This document shows, piece by piece, positions 35,451 through 47,400 of a stretch of 64,000 nt of DNA. The notes under the pieces were generated by a model that made no database searches, was not told where the DNA came from, and was given only the letters and a program-made list of their open reading frames with translations. This DNA comes from Sipunculus nudus (Eukaryota; Annelida; Sipuncula; Golfingiida; Sipunculidae): NCBI GenBank assembly GCA_026874595.1, contig CM049307.1, positions 73,260,643 to 73,324,642 of the forward strand. Reading direction: 5' to 3'. Numbering within the stretch: position 1 is the first letter of the stretch; the number at the start of each line of letters is the position of its first letter. A program made the translations under genes and the position numbers.

Positions 35451-36811
35451 TATTTCACTGTTACCGATCTTTACAAAACTTGACATGTGCAAAGATATGG
35501 ATGAGAGGATAAAAATATTGTAAATGAGAACATAATCTGACCTTGATCTTGAATAGGGCCATTTTGGGAAAAATCACACAAATCTTTAATATCTCAAGAA
35601 ATCTTGCATGGATTGATCCTATAATCAAGATGACCAAAGATCTTGGATTGTATTGTGATGTACCGGAAACTGGTGGCGCCACTTTTTACCCTTTTCTTGT
35701 TTTCGTGCTGTTTAATACCCTCATCAATGCAACTTGACAGTAGTGTGAGCATTATTAGTCAAAAGCTAATGGACAGATTTCTTTCATATTATGAATATAC
35801 ATAGGCATGGATTTTGTGATGATGTATATTTAAACTGGGGTCATGAATTTTCCTATGAGAGTGGCCTTGACCATGAATAATACCATATATGGTGAAATCC
35901 CACAAAATTATAAATATCTCAATAGGGGATGCAGGGATTGATCCAAAAATCAAATTGACTGAAGATCTTGGATAGTTTTGACTTCTGCGGAAGACACGTG
36001 GCGCCATCTGCTGTCCTTATCTTGTTTTCGCGCCTTTTGTTACTCCATCATTGCTTCTTGACAGTACTGTGAGCATTTTAAGTCAAAACTAATGGACAGA
36101 TTGGGCTGATATTGTGCATGTGCATTGAAATTGAATACCTCCATCTTATATTCAAGACTGGTAACGCCATCTGCAATCGTTTTTGTGTGGCGTCCGTCCG
36201 TACGTTTGCTTTCAGTGAAAATTGCTCACATCTCAGGAGTGGTTCAAAGTATTTGTCTGTAATTTGGCATGTCCATCCATCTTGGAAAGTTTTCTCGTAA
36301 CCCGGACAGGTGGCGCCACCTACCTTCCATTTTTTTAGAATAAATTAATACCCTTTTCTCAGAAGTGATTTGCCCTATTGGCCTGAAATTGTACATATCC
36401 ATAGATCTTGGACTCGTCCATCTTGTACTCAAGACTGGTGGCGCCATCTGCAATGGTTTTCCCGTGGCTTCCATCTGTACATGTGCTTTGGGTGAAAATT
36501 GCTCATATCACCGGAGTGGTTAGAGGTATTGGTCTTAAATTTGGCATGTCCATACATCTTTGAATATGTTCTTTTAAACCAGACAGATGGCGCCACCTAC
36601 CTCACCATTTTTATAGTATAAATTAATCCACTTTTCTCAAGAGTGATTCACCATATTGGCCCCAATATTTGGTGAAAAATATTGTTGAAAGATGGAAGAA
36701 ACCTTGGTCACTTGCCAAGTGTCAGTATACGCTGCTGTAGATGGGGGGGGGGGGGGGGCATTAATTGTCTGGGGATACTATGGCACCTGCGAGGTGCCAA
36801 GATATGTCTAG
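35451..36811 (+). mobile_element. Non-autonomous Helitron-like element, copy 3
   Basis: It ends with an 8-bp stem TGGCACCT/AGGTGCCA (36,781-36,799), eight bases, CTAG (36,808-36,811) and T. A G-run (about 36,743-36,758) lies shortly before the stem as in the other two copies. It includes two dimers of the 278-bp repeat (cores at 36,157, 36,309, 36,435 and 36,588) and the uninterrupted counterpart of the TRIM target near 35,795. The 5' limit is uncertain. Confidence 0.6.
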
Positions 36812-37720
36812 TTAAAATATGGAATTTAGTCATCGGTTGTATTTGATAAGACAGTATAAAAACATCAGTGGTCCTGTTAATGTGGCCTTCATTCTGTTTT
36901 TCAACGAGTGACCCTTATGGGTTTTGGCGCTTGGATGATGATCACAACCTGTTACAAAATTAACTTACACTAAACGAGTACGTCAGCCCAGGTTAGGGGA
37001 GCAAATACGAGACCATGAATTAAGACGTTACTTGGTGACACGAATACAGGATGCATAAGACAAGTTCTCTTATATCTAACGCAGTGTAAACCACGCCAGT
37101 GAATCTGCCATGTAAAATTGTGATACTACGGCACGTGTTTTTAACATGGTTATACATTAAGGAATTGTAGGTGGCGCTACCAAACATATGCACCCGATAA
37201 AGCAATAAATGGTAAAAACTCATTGCAAATTCACCAATTATTGCGAAAATAACTTGGAAATTCAATGACCTTCAATTTTTTTCAGTTTAGTCTGAAAGAC
37301 AAATGTGTCTGCTGAAATTATACCCATTGCCACTGTATACTGATCGAAGGTCACCCGGGGCCGAGGTGTTATATGGCGGGTACAGATTCTTGATAAATAT
37401 AAAATATAATTATAATTAGATTTTTTTGGCTTCTCATTGCTCTGAGAAGGCATATCTCCAACAAAGCTGAGTACAATAATTTTTATCGGAATTCCCCGAA
37501 GAATAGTACCATAACGTTCACCAGATGTCACCATAAGTGACACTTCATACAGACGGACAAACTTGAACTAGGATAACTTGAGTTTAATGATCGGTTCCGA
37601 AAAGTTCATCATAAAACACACACGATTAAAATGTACAGCCGGTCAGAACCAGGATTGCAGACACACCGTTTATGAAGGTAACTATCTTATTTCCGCCATA
37701 ACTAGTCCATATGTTTCAGA

Positions 37721-37722
<2 letters not shown>
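36812..37722. repeat. Interspersed repeat remnant with GTAGGTGGCGCTACC core
   Basis: A core GTAGGTGGCGCTACC at about 37,168 and a CAGACGGACAAACTTG line near 37,552 match motifs of other repeats here, suggesting an old relative in reverse orientation. A 93-codon minus-strand frame (37,262-37,543) overlaps it and is attributed to the repeat. The remaining sequence is featureless. Confidence 0.4.
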
Positions 37723-37776
<54 letters not shown>

Positions 37777-37779
37777 TCA
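37723..37779. repeat. (CT)n microsatellite
   Basis: A nearly pure CT tract of about 57 bp. Confidence 0.95.
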
Positions 37780-38429
37780 GACTGTGTTTGTGCATGCGTG
37801 CCTGAGCGTAAATGCCATAAAATGACTGATTAATAAAGAAGTGATGTGTCTGATTAATTGTTCGGACTTCACAACATATATCATTCTATTATACTAAGAT
37901 ATATGTCGAATACCGCCATATACATAAAAAGTTAAATGATTAAAACAGGGATTCAATCTTCTGATCAGATTTTATATGGATTAATCAAGACAAAGTGAGC
38001 GAAAATCTGAACGACACAGGTGGTGAAATGTCGGAACCCTCCTGAACACATGGTTGCCCGGGCAACACGGGGAGCAAGGGATCGATACGCGGAGTCTGTT
38101 GTATGTACGTGAAGTAATCAAACAGGGCGGGAGGGGAGAAAACGATCGTGGCGGCGGTAGTTCTGTCTGCACCGTTCCTTGAGGACGTCTGATATATCTA
38201 AAGCGAGGCTCCATAAAAAAAAACTCCCTGCTGATGGGTTTATTGTATGTCAACTGTCTGGGACATCGTCTCGTTCATTTGAGTCCTCTTAAAATACCTC
38301 GCTGTGACCTTATGTAGACGGGTCCAGGGCTATCTGGTCATTAACTCTTGAAGCTTGGTTTTTACACCTAACGCTATATATACTACAAAAATGCGCTCCA
38401 GTGTATGTACTAACCTGGAGCTTATTTTT

Positions 38430-38468
<39 letters not shown>

Positions 38469-38705
38469 GTGTGTGTGTATGTGTGTGTATGCATTCATGA
38501 ACACTGTGTGAAAATTTACCATTAATACCATTTTGTAGAAATATTAAAGGTAATACGTTCATAAACAATCTTTCTTTTTATTTGTTTATCAGCGCAGCAG
38601 TGTTCTATTTTCATAAGTTTTGAAGAAGAGAACGAGATTATTTTCGTATCATCATAATCCATGAATTAGGGACCCTTTAGGTCTTCTTGCCAAGGGCAGT
38701 ATGAC
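37780..38705. other. Intergenic with (TA)n/(GT)n microsatellite
   Basis: A TA tract with a GT-rich continuation lies at about 38,433-38,490. A 90-codon minus-strand frame at 37,981-38,253 is Pro/Arg-rich and unrecognised. Nothing else is seen. Confidence 0.4.
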
Positions 38706-39153
38706 ATCCGTATATAAGTTTATGTAATTGTCTCCGTATATAAGTGTGCGGTATGACCTCCGTATATAAGTGTGTGGTATGGCCTCCGCATTTAAGTGTG
38801 CGATATGCCTCCGTATGTAAGTGTGCGGTATGGCCTCCGTATATAAGTGTGCGGTATGACCTCCGTATATAAGTGTGCGGTATGACCTCCGTATATAAGT
38901 GTGCAGTATGACATCCGTATATAAGTGTGCAGTATGACCTCCGTATATAAGTGTGCAGTATGACATCCGTATATAAGTGTGCGGTATGACCTCCGTATAT
39001 AAGTGTGTGGTATGGCCTCCGCATTTAAGTGTGCGATATGCCTCAGTATATAAGTGTGCGGTATGACTTCCGTATATAATTGTGTGGTATGGCTTCAGTA
39101 TATAAGTGTTCGGTATGGCCTCCGTATATAAGTGTGCGGTATGGCCTTCGTAT
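38706..39153. repeat. 26-bp minisatellite with a TATA-box motif in each unit
   Basis: About 17 units of the type GTATGACCTCCGTATATAAG plus TGTGCG. Most contain TATATAAG, a fit to the TATA-box consensus. Because 26 is not a multiple of three, both long minus-strand frames through it (180 and 115 codons) cycle through the repeat every 26 residues; they are artefacts of the array. Confidence 0.9.
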
Positions 39154-39532
39154 AGCGGGCGCGCTATGATTGTTTTGCGCCACTGATCGCGCAAGAACCA
39201 AGTTTAATTTATAACAATTTTCCAGGTGTTATCAAATGGTTTAACCGTTTTAGAACGTAATATTTGTAGATATGATAATATTGTAAAAGAAACACATATA
39301 TCATTTTACCAAGGATCGTTAGCACAGACAAGCCACTCGTCCAACAACAAATGCATATATATATCTATATATATATATATACACACACACACAAAGCATA
39401 ATCTCGTAATCTCGTAAAGTCTCGGCTTTTCAAACCACGCCGTTAGCTTCGTTCTAACAACATTCACCTGATGATCGGATCGCATCCCGTGAAACAGACT
39501 GTAGTGAATTGACAAGTTGTTTTTCTTCGGAG

Positions 39533-39533
<1 letters not shown>

Positions 39534-39617
<84 letters not shown>
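39534..39617. repeat. (TA)n microsatellite
   Basis: A pure TA tract of about 84 bp. The flanks 39,154-39,533 hold a second short TA/CA tract near 39,355-39,393 and nothing else recognised. Confidence 0.95.
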
Positions 39618-39618
<1 letters not shown>

Positions 39619-41816
39619 GAGCAGATTCCATGTTTTATATGGAGCTTTGGGAAACTTTGGGAAACTTCTGACACATAAACTCGTGTAAGCGTCTACATAA
39701 CCCGGTTACTCTTGATAGGTTTTGCTGGAATACAGAAGCAAAACCTTGAACATACAGTTATCCGAAGGAAAGTTAAAACAATATACCTTTGTTCCTATTA
39801 ACTCATATACTTGACCACAGATTTTCCTGGCCTTGTTTCAAGGGGGTTCGTGACTGAAACCTTTTCAGGGGAGGAGACATGATTTTGAAACGGGCGGGGT
39901 CCAGTCCAGGAAATAAGAAATCCTTTTAAAATCCTCTGAGCGGAGAGGAAGGGGTCCAGGTTGAAAAATTGGTTTTAAACCCACTAAAAAAAAGGATGTT
40001 GCGGCTCAAATACAGGGGTTTCGGTGCTTTTGAACCCCTTATGGATTCGTCAATGTTTACAGTATTGACCGCGGTGTATAATGTACCGTCCTTCAAGGTA
40101 CTGTGTGTGGTTAATATGAATTTATAATTAATATATAATAGTTTTATCGAAATCATTCCGTCCTCATTACTTTGCAGTCTTTTGGGGAGTCAGTATAAAT
40201 TTGTTATAATTTTATTTTCCTGTACCATGACAGAGAGGGCATGTTTCATGACAAACTTGCAAAAAAAATGTCAACTATTGAAACGACAAAATTGTAAGCT
40301 GATCTTTGGTTTGTATAATGACATGATGCACTTTCTGACACCCCCCCCCCCCCCCTTCCTGAATACACGCAGCCACACGAAAACACGGAAACGAACTAAA
40401 TACTCAAAATTATTTCTTTAATTTAAATAGGCCATAGGGGAAGTTATTTTTATTACGGGAGTAGAGCCTTATGCGTTCGTCAAGTCGCTGTGAACCTGCA
40501 GAGAGAACCACGGGCCGGTCTGTCAACAAGTATAGTATGTTTTACTAGTAACAGATATTGTTTACGTGCAAGTGATAACCTTGTAATGCACGTAGAGTGC
40601 CCTACAATCGGCGTGTGTTGATCCGCCACCGTATGAACACACAGCAAATTAGGACAGGGTTTGTTGAAGCAACCCGACCTTGGAAAGAACTTTCCGGGAA
40701 AAATGATCTCATGCAAAATACCCCCAGCTTCCTGGACGGGACAAACTCCTGCAATACCAGCTCATATAAACAGACAAGTTCTAAATCCTCGAAGCCTTCA
40801 GGACTTTGTTCACTAATTATCGGTAAGATATTGATCATACCTTTATAATAATTTAACCAATGGGACGTTCGTCATTGAGGCTTATGATGTTGTATAAAGT
40901 TTATATTTGGTCAGGCTATACATTAGCCCACACAGGGCAAAGTCACGCCTAGATACGTGTATTTCAAGACAAGACTTAAGGTTTTAGCGAGTCTATTTAT
41001 GTTGTGCTATCGTTACAGCAATCTAGGGCGCGGTCTTGGTAAAGCCGCATGCAATCTATAGAAACAAATATTTAGCCATTCTTGTTTCTGCATAGCAAGT
41101 GTATGTGACCCCACCGGTTTGCTTAAAAGTGGTGTCTGGCGCAGGAAGGAAATATATTTTGCCCGCTCCCCGATTCCCGCTCTCCAAAGCATGACATACA
41201 AATGCAAATGACTGAAAATCAAGAAATGTATGGATTTAATTAGCAGCTACCACTTCATGTCACCGATTTAGGGTCACGTTTAGTGTAGATGAGTTTAACT
41301 ACAGTCGTCACCTTGTTTCTTTAACTTTACTCCAATAAATCCGACTCACAATCGCCCGTTATGAGCGTGTAGTCAGTTATATATCTGGAGTTACTTGTCA
41401 GTTCTTATTATCGATTTGCCTCCGTGTGTCAAAATAACGACTAAAGTACTGAAGTGGACCGAATTGTGTACCTAAATCAATTGTTCAGTATGCGATCAAG
41501 GCTCGTTATTGACATGATGGCTTCAACGGAAACATGCAAAATAGAAAAAAAAAAAAATCGTAAAATAACAAAATAAAAAAAAATCATAAAATAACCAATT
41601 TAACACGAATTACTTGCGAATAACTAGTTTATTTTTTCGATATCTAGCCAAATTACGGAATTCAACTTTCTCCTTTTGTTAAGCGATATTTTTAGTGCAA
41701 GACTAGTAATTTGGTCTTCTTATAAAAATTTATTGATACGTCAAAATTCATAGGTAGACACTTACTTCCAACGCAGCTTTTTATAGGCCTTTACCCTCAT
41801 AAAATAAATAAACACC

Positions 41817-41818
<2 letters not shown>
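39618..41818. other. Intergenic; one possible exon at 40,597-40,825
   Basis: A plus-strand frame from ATG 40,597 runs for about 76 codons in balanced-composition sequence and reaches CG|GTAAGA near 40,823, a good donor. The product (basic, Ser/Thr-rich) is unrecognised and the minus strand is equally open, so this is weak. A poly-C run lies at about 40,341-40,355. The remainder is AT-rich without features. Confidence 0.25.

Positions 41819-41889
<71 letters not shown>
41819..41889. repeat. (TA)n microsatellite
   Basis: A pure TA tract of about 71 bp. The following 41,890-42,250 shows no gene. Confidence 0.95.
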
Positions 41890-41891
<2 letters not shown>

Positions 41892-42249
41892 TTACATTTG
41901 GTTCTTCCAGTTTCCTTAAATCAAATGTTCCCGACGAGAAGTTCCCCCAACCCGCACAGTGTACATATACTTTTAAACGTCTACATTAGAATCGATCTCC
42001 AGACATCGATGCCTGGATAATAACACCTATCCGATTCTCTGCAGACAGTGGCCTCATTTATATACGGAGAAACCGTGTCAATAGAATAAGGGACATCATT
42101 ACAATATTAGACGTTATATTGATAGGAGACCTTGTTTCAGTATGAGACATTAACAGTGAGGACGTTATTACAACCGGGAACATGATTTGAGATTACATTA
42201 GGAAATGTTTTCACCATATGGAACGTAATAACGATATAGGGGACGTCAT

Positions 42250-45160
42250 CACAGAATGGGGCTATCACTCTTTGTCCGTCGTCTGGTCGTCCGTTAACAG
42301 GGCACAATTCGTAACCGCTGAACCTGGAATCTTCTAACTAGAAATCTCCATAAAAAATATCCCTGGACACCTGAAAGTAGGTCACTGTTATTCTCTGGGT
42401 TATGGGGATTGTTATTGCACCATAGAATAACTAAACATTTGATACAAAAGCTACAGTATCGAATAAACTAATTCACTGATTGCCATAATGCTTTCTTTAC
42501 ATACATCGTGTTTCATTAGTTACTGAAGACTGGTGGTGCCACCTTTATTTTACGCATTTATTTTCTTTCTTCTTTTTTTTTTTGGAGACCTTAAGATGAA
42601 GCAGTCTGGCCAGAGCAAAAACCGTAAAGCTACGTTTCCAAAAGCGCGAACGCGGGAGCGAACGCGAAGGCGAATGTGTTTCGCGACCCGTTCGCGGGCT
42701 GCACAATTACTTTGAAGATGTTGTTATAGTCATTTGTTAACAAGTTAGATGTTTACAGGAGAGTATGTATATTAACCAATAGCTACATTTTAATCCTTTT
42801 AAAATAAATATGTTCAAACCATGAAAATTTAGGTTTCATTTGGCGAATTTCGTATAACTTACAAACGTGAGTATTTTAGAATTTAAGGCATGCTCGAATC
42901 TGTATTTTTCTGAAATTAATGAAAATGTCGCTCGACGTATTTAAAGTTACTTTCCCTCTACGTCTCGCATTTCCAATGTCACACATTGCTTATAATTAAA
43001 AAGTCATTGTGATAGAGAGAGGCGGCATCGTTTACACATTTATTTATTCAATTATTAATCTACCAATCTCTCCACATCTTATGCTTATGGAGACGCAGCC
43101 TAACCGTTAGACATGGAAACTTCTAACTGTACATCCAGGGAGGCATATCTGCTTGGAAAGCTTAAATAAGTTCATCCAGGGAGGTTCTGAGCATATCTAT
43201 GTAAAGGCTTTTTGTATATCTGAAATAAGGTCACTGTGATCTGTATTCTGCAAGATATGAGAAAGAACATGATTTAAGCAAACTAAAAGACAGATTTGCA
43301 TGATTGGTTACAGTGCTGTGGACCTAACCTTCTAATTTGTTAAGATGCAGGGGGTTTCCTGTAAAAATTCTCTGGAAACCTGAAATAAATGACTGTGAGT
43401 CAACTGAGCTATAGCATTCACCCTTTTTCCGTCGTCCGTCTGGCCGATTGATAGTGCACAAATAATTAGCGTAAAACTAAGAAACTTCTAACTGTACATC
43501 CAGGGAGGTCTTAGACAAATCTCCTAAGAAACCTGAGATTAGATCTTGCTGACCAATATTCTGCGACCTATGGGCACCCAGACAGTAAGACGGGGCATAA
43601 ATTATATCCATTAGGCAAATAATCTTCTCACGTAACATTCATGGAGGACCTGAGCAAATGTCCTTGAACATAAAATAAGGTCACCGTGACCCATATTCTG
43701 CGACCTGCAGAAAAGAGAACTCATATGAGCACCCAGACAGTCGATGTACAAACTTTATCTATTAGGCCAAGAATCTTCTTACGTAGTCTCCAGGGAGGTT
43801 CTAGGCAAATATCCTTTGGAACCTGAAATTAGGTCATAGTGACCTATATTTTGTAACTTCGGGGCCGAAAACATAATTTTGAGCACCCGGGGCACAAACT
43901 GTATCCATTGGGCCTAGAATCTTCTAACGTCACAATATTGGATGTCCTGGGCAAATGTCCTTGGAAGCATTAAATTTTGTCACTGTGACCTATATCCTGT
44001 GACATTTAGAAAAACGTAAAATATGAGCACCTCGAATGTCAGATGGGCACTAATCATATAAGTTAGGCCTAGAATATCCTAACGCACATCCAGGGAGCTT
44101 CTTGTCAAATCTATTTGAAAGGCTGAAAGATGTTCTGCGACCTCCGCGCTGAAAACAAGATTTTGAGCGCCCAGACAGTTAGACGGGACACAAATTATTT
44201 CAGTTAGGCTTAAAATTTCCTAATGTTATATTTAGGGAGGTCCTGAGCAAAATGAATGATGAAACATGAAATAAGGTCACTGTGAACTATTATCTGTGAG
44301 TTATAAGAAAAAAGACATCATTTAATCACCTTAAATGTCAGATGGGCACAAATTAAATCCATTAGGCCTAGAATCTTCTAACGCAACATCGAGGAAGGTT
44401 CCAGATAAATCTATTTGGAAACCTGAAATTAGGTCATGGTGACCTAATAGGCGTTATTCTGTTAGCTTAGGGTCAAAAATATGAATTTGAGCACCCAGAC
44501 AGACAGGGTACAGCTTGTATCTAGTTTCCTTTGAACATTCTATTGTAAAATCCAGGGGGGTCCTTGACAAGTCTCTTTTGAATCCTGAAATTAGGACTTA
44601 ATTCCTATAATACATGTCAAATATAGTGAGATAGGGCACACATTGTATCCTTAAGCCCTAAAATCTTCAAACACAACATCCAGGGAGATAATGGCAAATC
44701 CCATTGGAAACATACACGTTACAGGCACAAAAACCATGATTTTAGCACCCTGAACGTCAGATGAGAACATGTATGCATTAGGCCTAGGTCCCAGGCAAAT
44801 CTCCTTTGAAATTAAAAATTAGGTCATGGTAACCTATATTCTGCAAGCTTCTGGCCAGAAGCATGGTTCTGAGCAGTCAGAGAGGGTACAAATAGTATCC
44901 ATATTCCTTGGAACCTTCTGTTGTAAAATTGTAAAATCCAGGGGGGGGGGTCCTTAGGAAGTCTACTTTGAATCCTGAAATTAGGTAACTTAATACTTGT
45001 CAATATACAAAAAAAAGAAAATTTATTTTCGGTCTATTTTACAACATATGAACATTACCCATAGGCTATTTACACAGACGATATATGACATTAATAAAAG
45101 AAATGAGCACCCGGTAAAATTTAGCTGAGCGTCATGGCCCATGGCCCACTTGTTACCATA
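42250..45160 (+). mobile_element. ~155-bp tandem-cored repeat element, copy B, interrupted
   Basis: It opens with CACTCTTTGTCCGTCGTC (about 42,267), is interrupted at about 42,400-43,080 by other sequence, including a GGTGGTGCCACC core near 42,532, and restarts near 43,402 (AACTGAGCTATAGCATTCAC). Units are more diverged and more indel-ridden than in copy A. It ends GAGCGTCATGGCCCATGG...CACTTGTT near 45,127-45,155. Poly-G runs occur near 44,941. It is the same family and orientation as 31,535-33,485. Confidence 0.65.
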
Positions 45161-46020
45161 ACGGCTGTAACATACGTTATCATCCTCATTTCATTCATCA
45201 TCCTGGCAGGCTGACAGGAAACATACTGGCACGTGTGGCAATGGTCAATAAAGACAACATTATAAAAACAAGCGGTGTTTTGAGTAGCCTGATCATCAGT
45301 GAGGTCTATTACATCGCTTTGAGGTTTGTTAATTACATTAATGCGACAAGAATTCTTGCGTTAGGTCTCAAGACAATCTGCATGTTCATTGATTATGCAA
45401 ACCGAATAGGACTGTGTGGCGCCACCTCAATTAGTCACATTTTTCCAGTCTCTACATAAAATGTGAGATATTCAGTCCGGTTTACCTCTGGGGGAGCATT
45501 TTTATTATTATTATTATCATTATTATTATTATTATATTAAATATGGTTCATCATTTTGCGGTTGTAATTGTTGCAGCACACATTTTGCGCCTTCCAGGTT
45601 AACTGCAAGCCGTTGGAACGCCTTTATTCTTCCTATAAAAAAGCTCTTCTTTATTTATTAATGATAGACGTACTTAGGAACAAGTAAATCCTTATTCAAT
45701 GTACAAGAGAATTTCAGATCTAAAACAACCTTTGTCAATACTATATTTTCCCCTTCAGAATCTTTGTTCTGTCCTTGTATACATCTGCTGTACGGTGGCT
45801 CGTATAGGACACAGAAAATCATTTTTTTATCTTGGTCCCCAGATAAAAAAAATCTCCCAGGACACCTGAAATTAGGTCACTTCGACTATATTCTCTGAGT
45901 TTTGAAGCCTGTTTGTGGACCCGAAAAATAAAAAAAAAATTGATACAAAATCTCCAGTATCTGAATTACGAATGCATCATTTGCCATGACTCATTCCATA
46001 CGTATGGATTATAGACAGTT
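45161..46020. other. Intergenic with an isolated GGCGCCACC core
   Basis: A TGTGTGGCGCCACCTCAAT line sits at about 45,413. An ATT-rich tract follows at about 45,500-45,540. A 74-codon frame at 45,235-45,459 has no recognised family. The segment near 45,930-46,020 is homologous to 42,440-42,530. Confidence 0.4.
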
Positions 46021-47400
46021 TCAGCAGTTCCTGAAGACTGGTGGTGCCACCTTTATTTATTTTTATTTTATACTTTTTTTCTCTTTTTTTTTGAGACCTT
46101 CCAGTGAAGCAGTTTAGCCATTAACAGGGCACAAACCGTGACCTGGAAACCATCCAGGAAGGTCGTATAGCGAGCTTGGGGCCGAAAACATGACTTTTAG
46201 CGCCTGATATATAAAGGGGCCACACATTGTATCCAAATTGTACTTGGCTTTGAACCTTCTCACACAGTATCCAGGGAGGTTCTGGGCATATTTTCTTGGA
46301 AACCTTAACTAGACCATGACCTGTGAGCAACTGGCGAAAAACATGATCCCAGACAGTCAGACAGGGCAAAATAATTGTATCCGTTAGACCTAGAAACTTC
46401 TAACTATACATCCAGTGAGGTTCTAGGCAATTCTTTTCGGAAACCTGAAATTAGGTCATGGTAACATATATTCTGTAAGCTCCTGGCCGAAAACATGATT
46501 TGAGCGCCCAGAGATTCAGACGGGCCACAAATTGTATCCATTTGGCCTAGAATCGTCTAATGTGACGTTCAGGGAAGTCCTGAGTAAATGTCTTTGGTAA
46601 CATGAAATTAGGTTTCCGTGAACTATATTTTGCGAACTATAGGGATAAAACATGGTTTTGGCAACCTGAAAGTCAAATGGGCTCATATTGTATCCGTTAG
46701 GCCTAGAATCCTCTAACCCAACACCAAGGAAGGTTACAGTCATATTATCTGGGAAACCTGGAACTGGGTCATTGTGAGCTATATTCTGTGATCACCTGGC
46801 AAAATACATGATTTTGAGCACTCAGAGAGCCAGACAGGGCACAAACTGTATCCGTTTGCCCTAGAATCATCTAATGACATCTAAAGAAGGTCTTTGGCAT
46901 TTCTCTTTGAATCCTGAAACTAGACCACTGTGACCTATAATCTGTGAGCTACGAGCAGAAATCCTAATTCTAAGCATCCCGAAAATCAGACAGGGCCCGG
47001 GTCTTAACTGTTGGATCTAGAAATGTCTTTCTTAAGGTAAAGGGAGGGCAAGATTGTAATGTCTGTAAATTCATTGTGACCTATATTCTGTGAGCTATTT
47101 GAAACAACATGATTTGAATACCCTACAAGTCAGATGAACACAAATATGGCAGATAAATGTAGAAAAAATTTAACTTCGCATCTAAGGAGTTCCTGGTAAA
47201 AAAAATCTTGGAAACCTTAAACACGGTCACTGTTACCTATTTTCTGAGGACGTTTAGCAAAAACATGATTTTTAGCACTCTGGAAGTCATTCTATCCATT
47301 GTTCAAGGTTCCTTAACAAATATTTTTCACAAGATCATAATAAAAATGATTTTACAGTGTCAGAGATGAGCAGAGCGTCATGACCTCTGGGTCACTTGTT
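46021..47400 (+). mobile_element. ~155-bp tandem-cored repeat element, copy C
   Basis: It begins with a GACTGGTGGTGCCACC line (46,036) shared with copy B, then has a ATTAACAGGGCACAAACCG start and about eight degenerate units. It ends CAGAGCGTCATGACC...GGGTCACTTGTTAAC near 47,365-47,400. Same orientation as copies A and B. Most AGGTCA-N3-TGACCT sites are decayed here. Confidence 0.65.

Noticed and set aside
37262-37543. A 93-codon minus-strand frame
   Set aside because: It overlaps an interspersed repeat remnant whose motifs recur elsewhere as non-coding repeat; no family match.
38652-39194. A 180-codon His/Tyr-rich minus-strand frame
   Set aside because: It is a translation of the 26-bp minisatellite, repeating every 26 residues in step with 78 bp of DNA.
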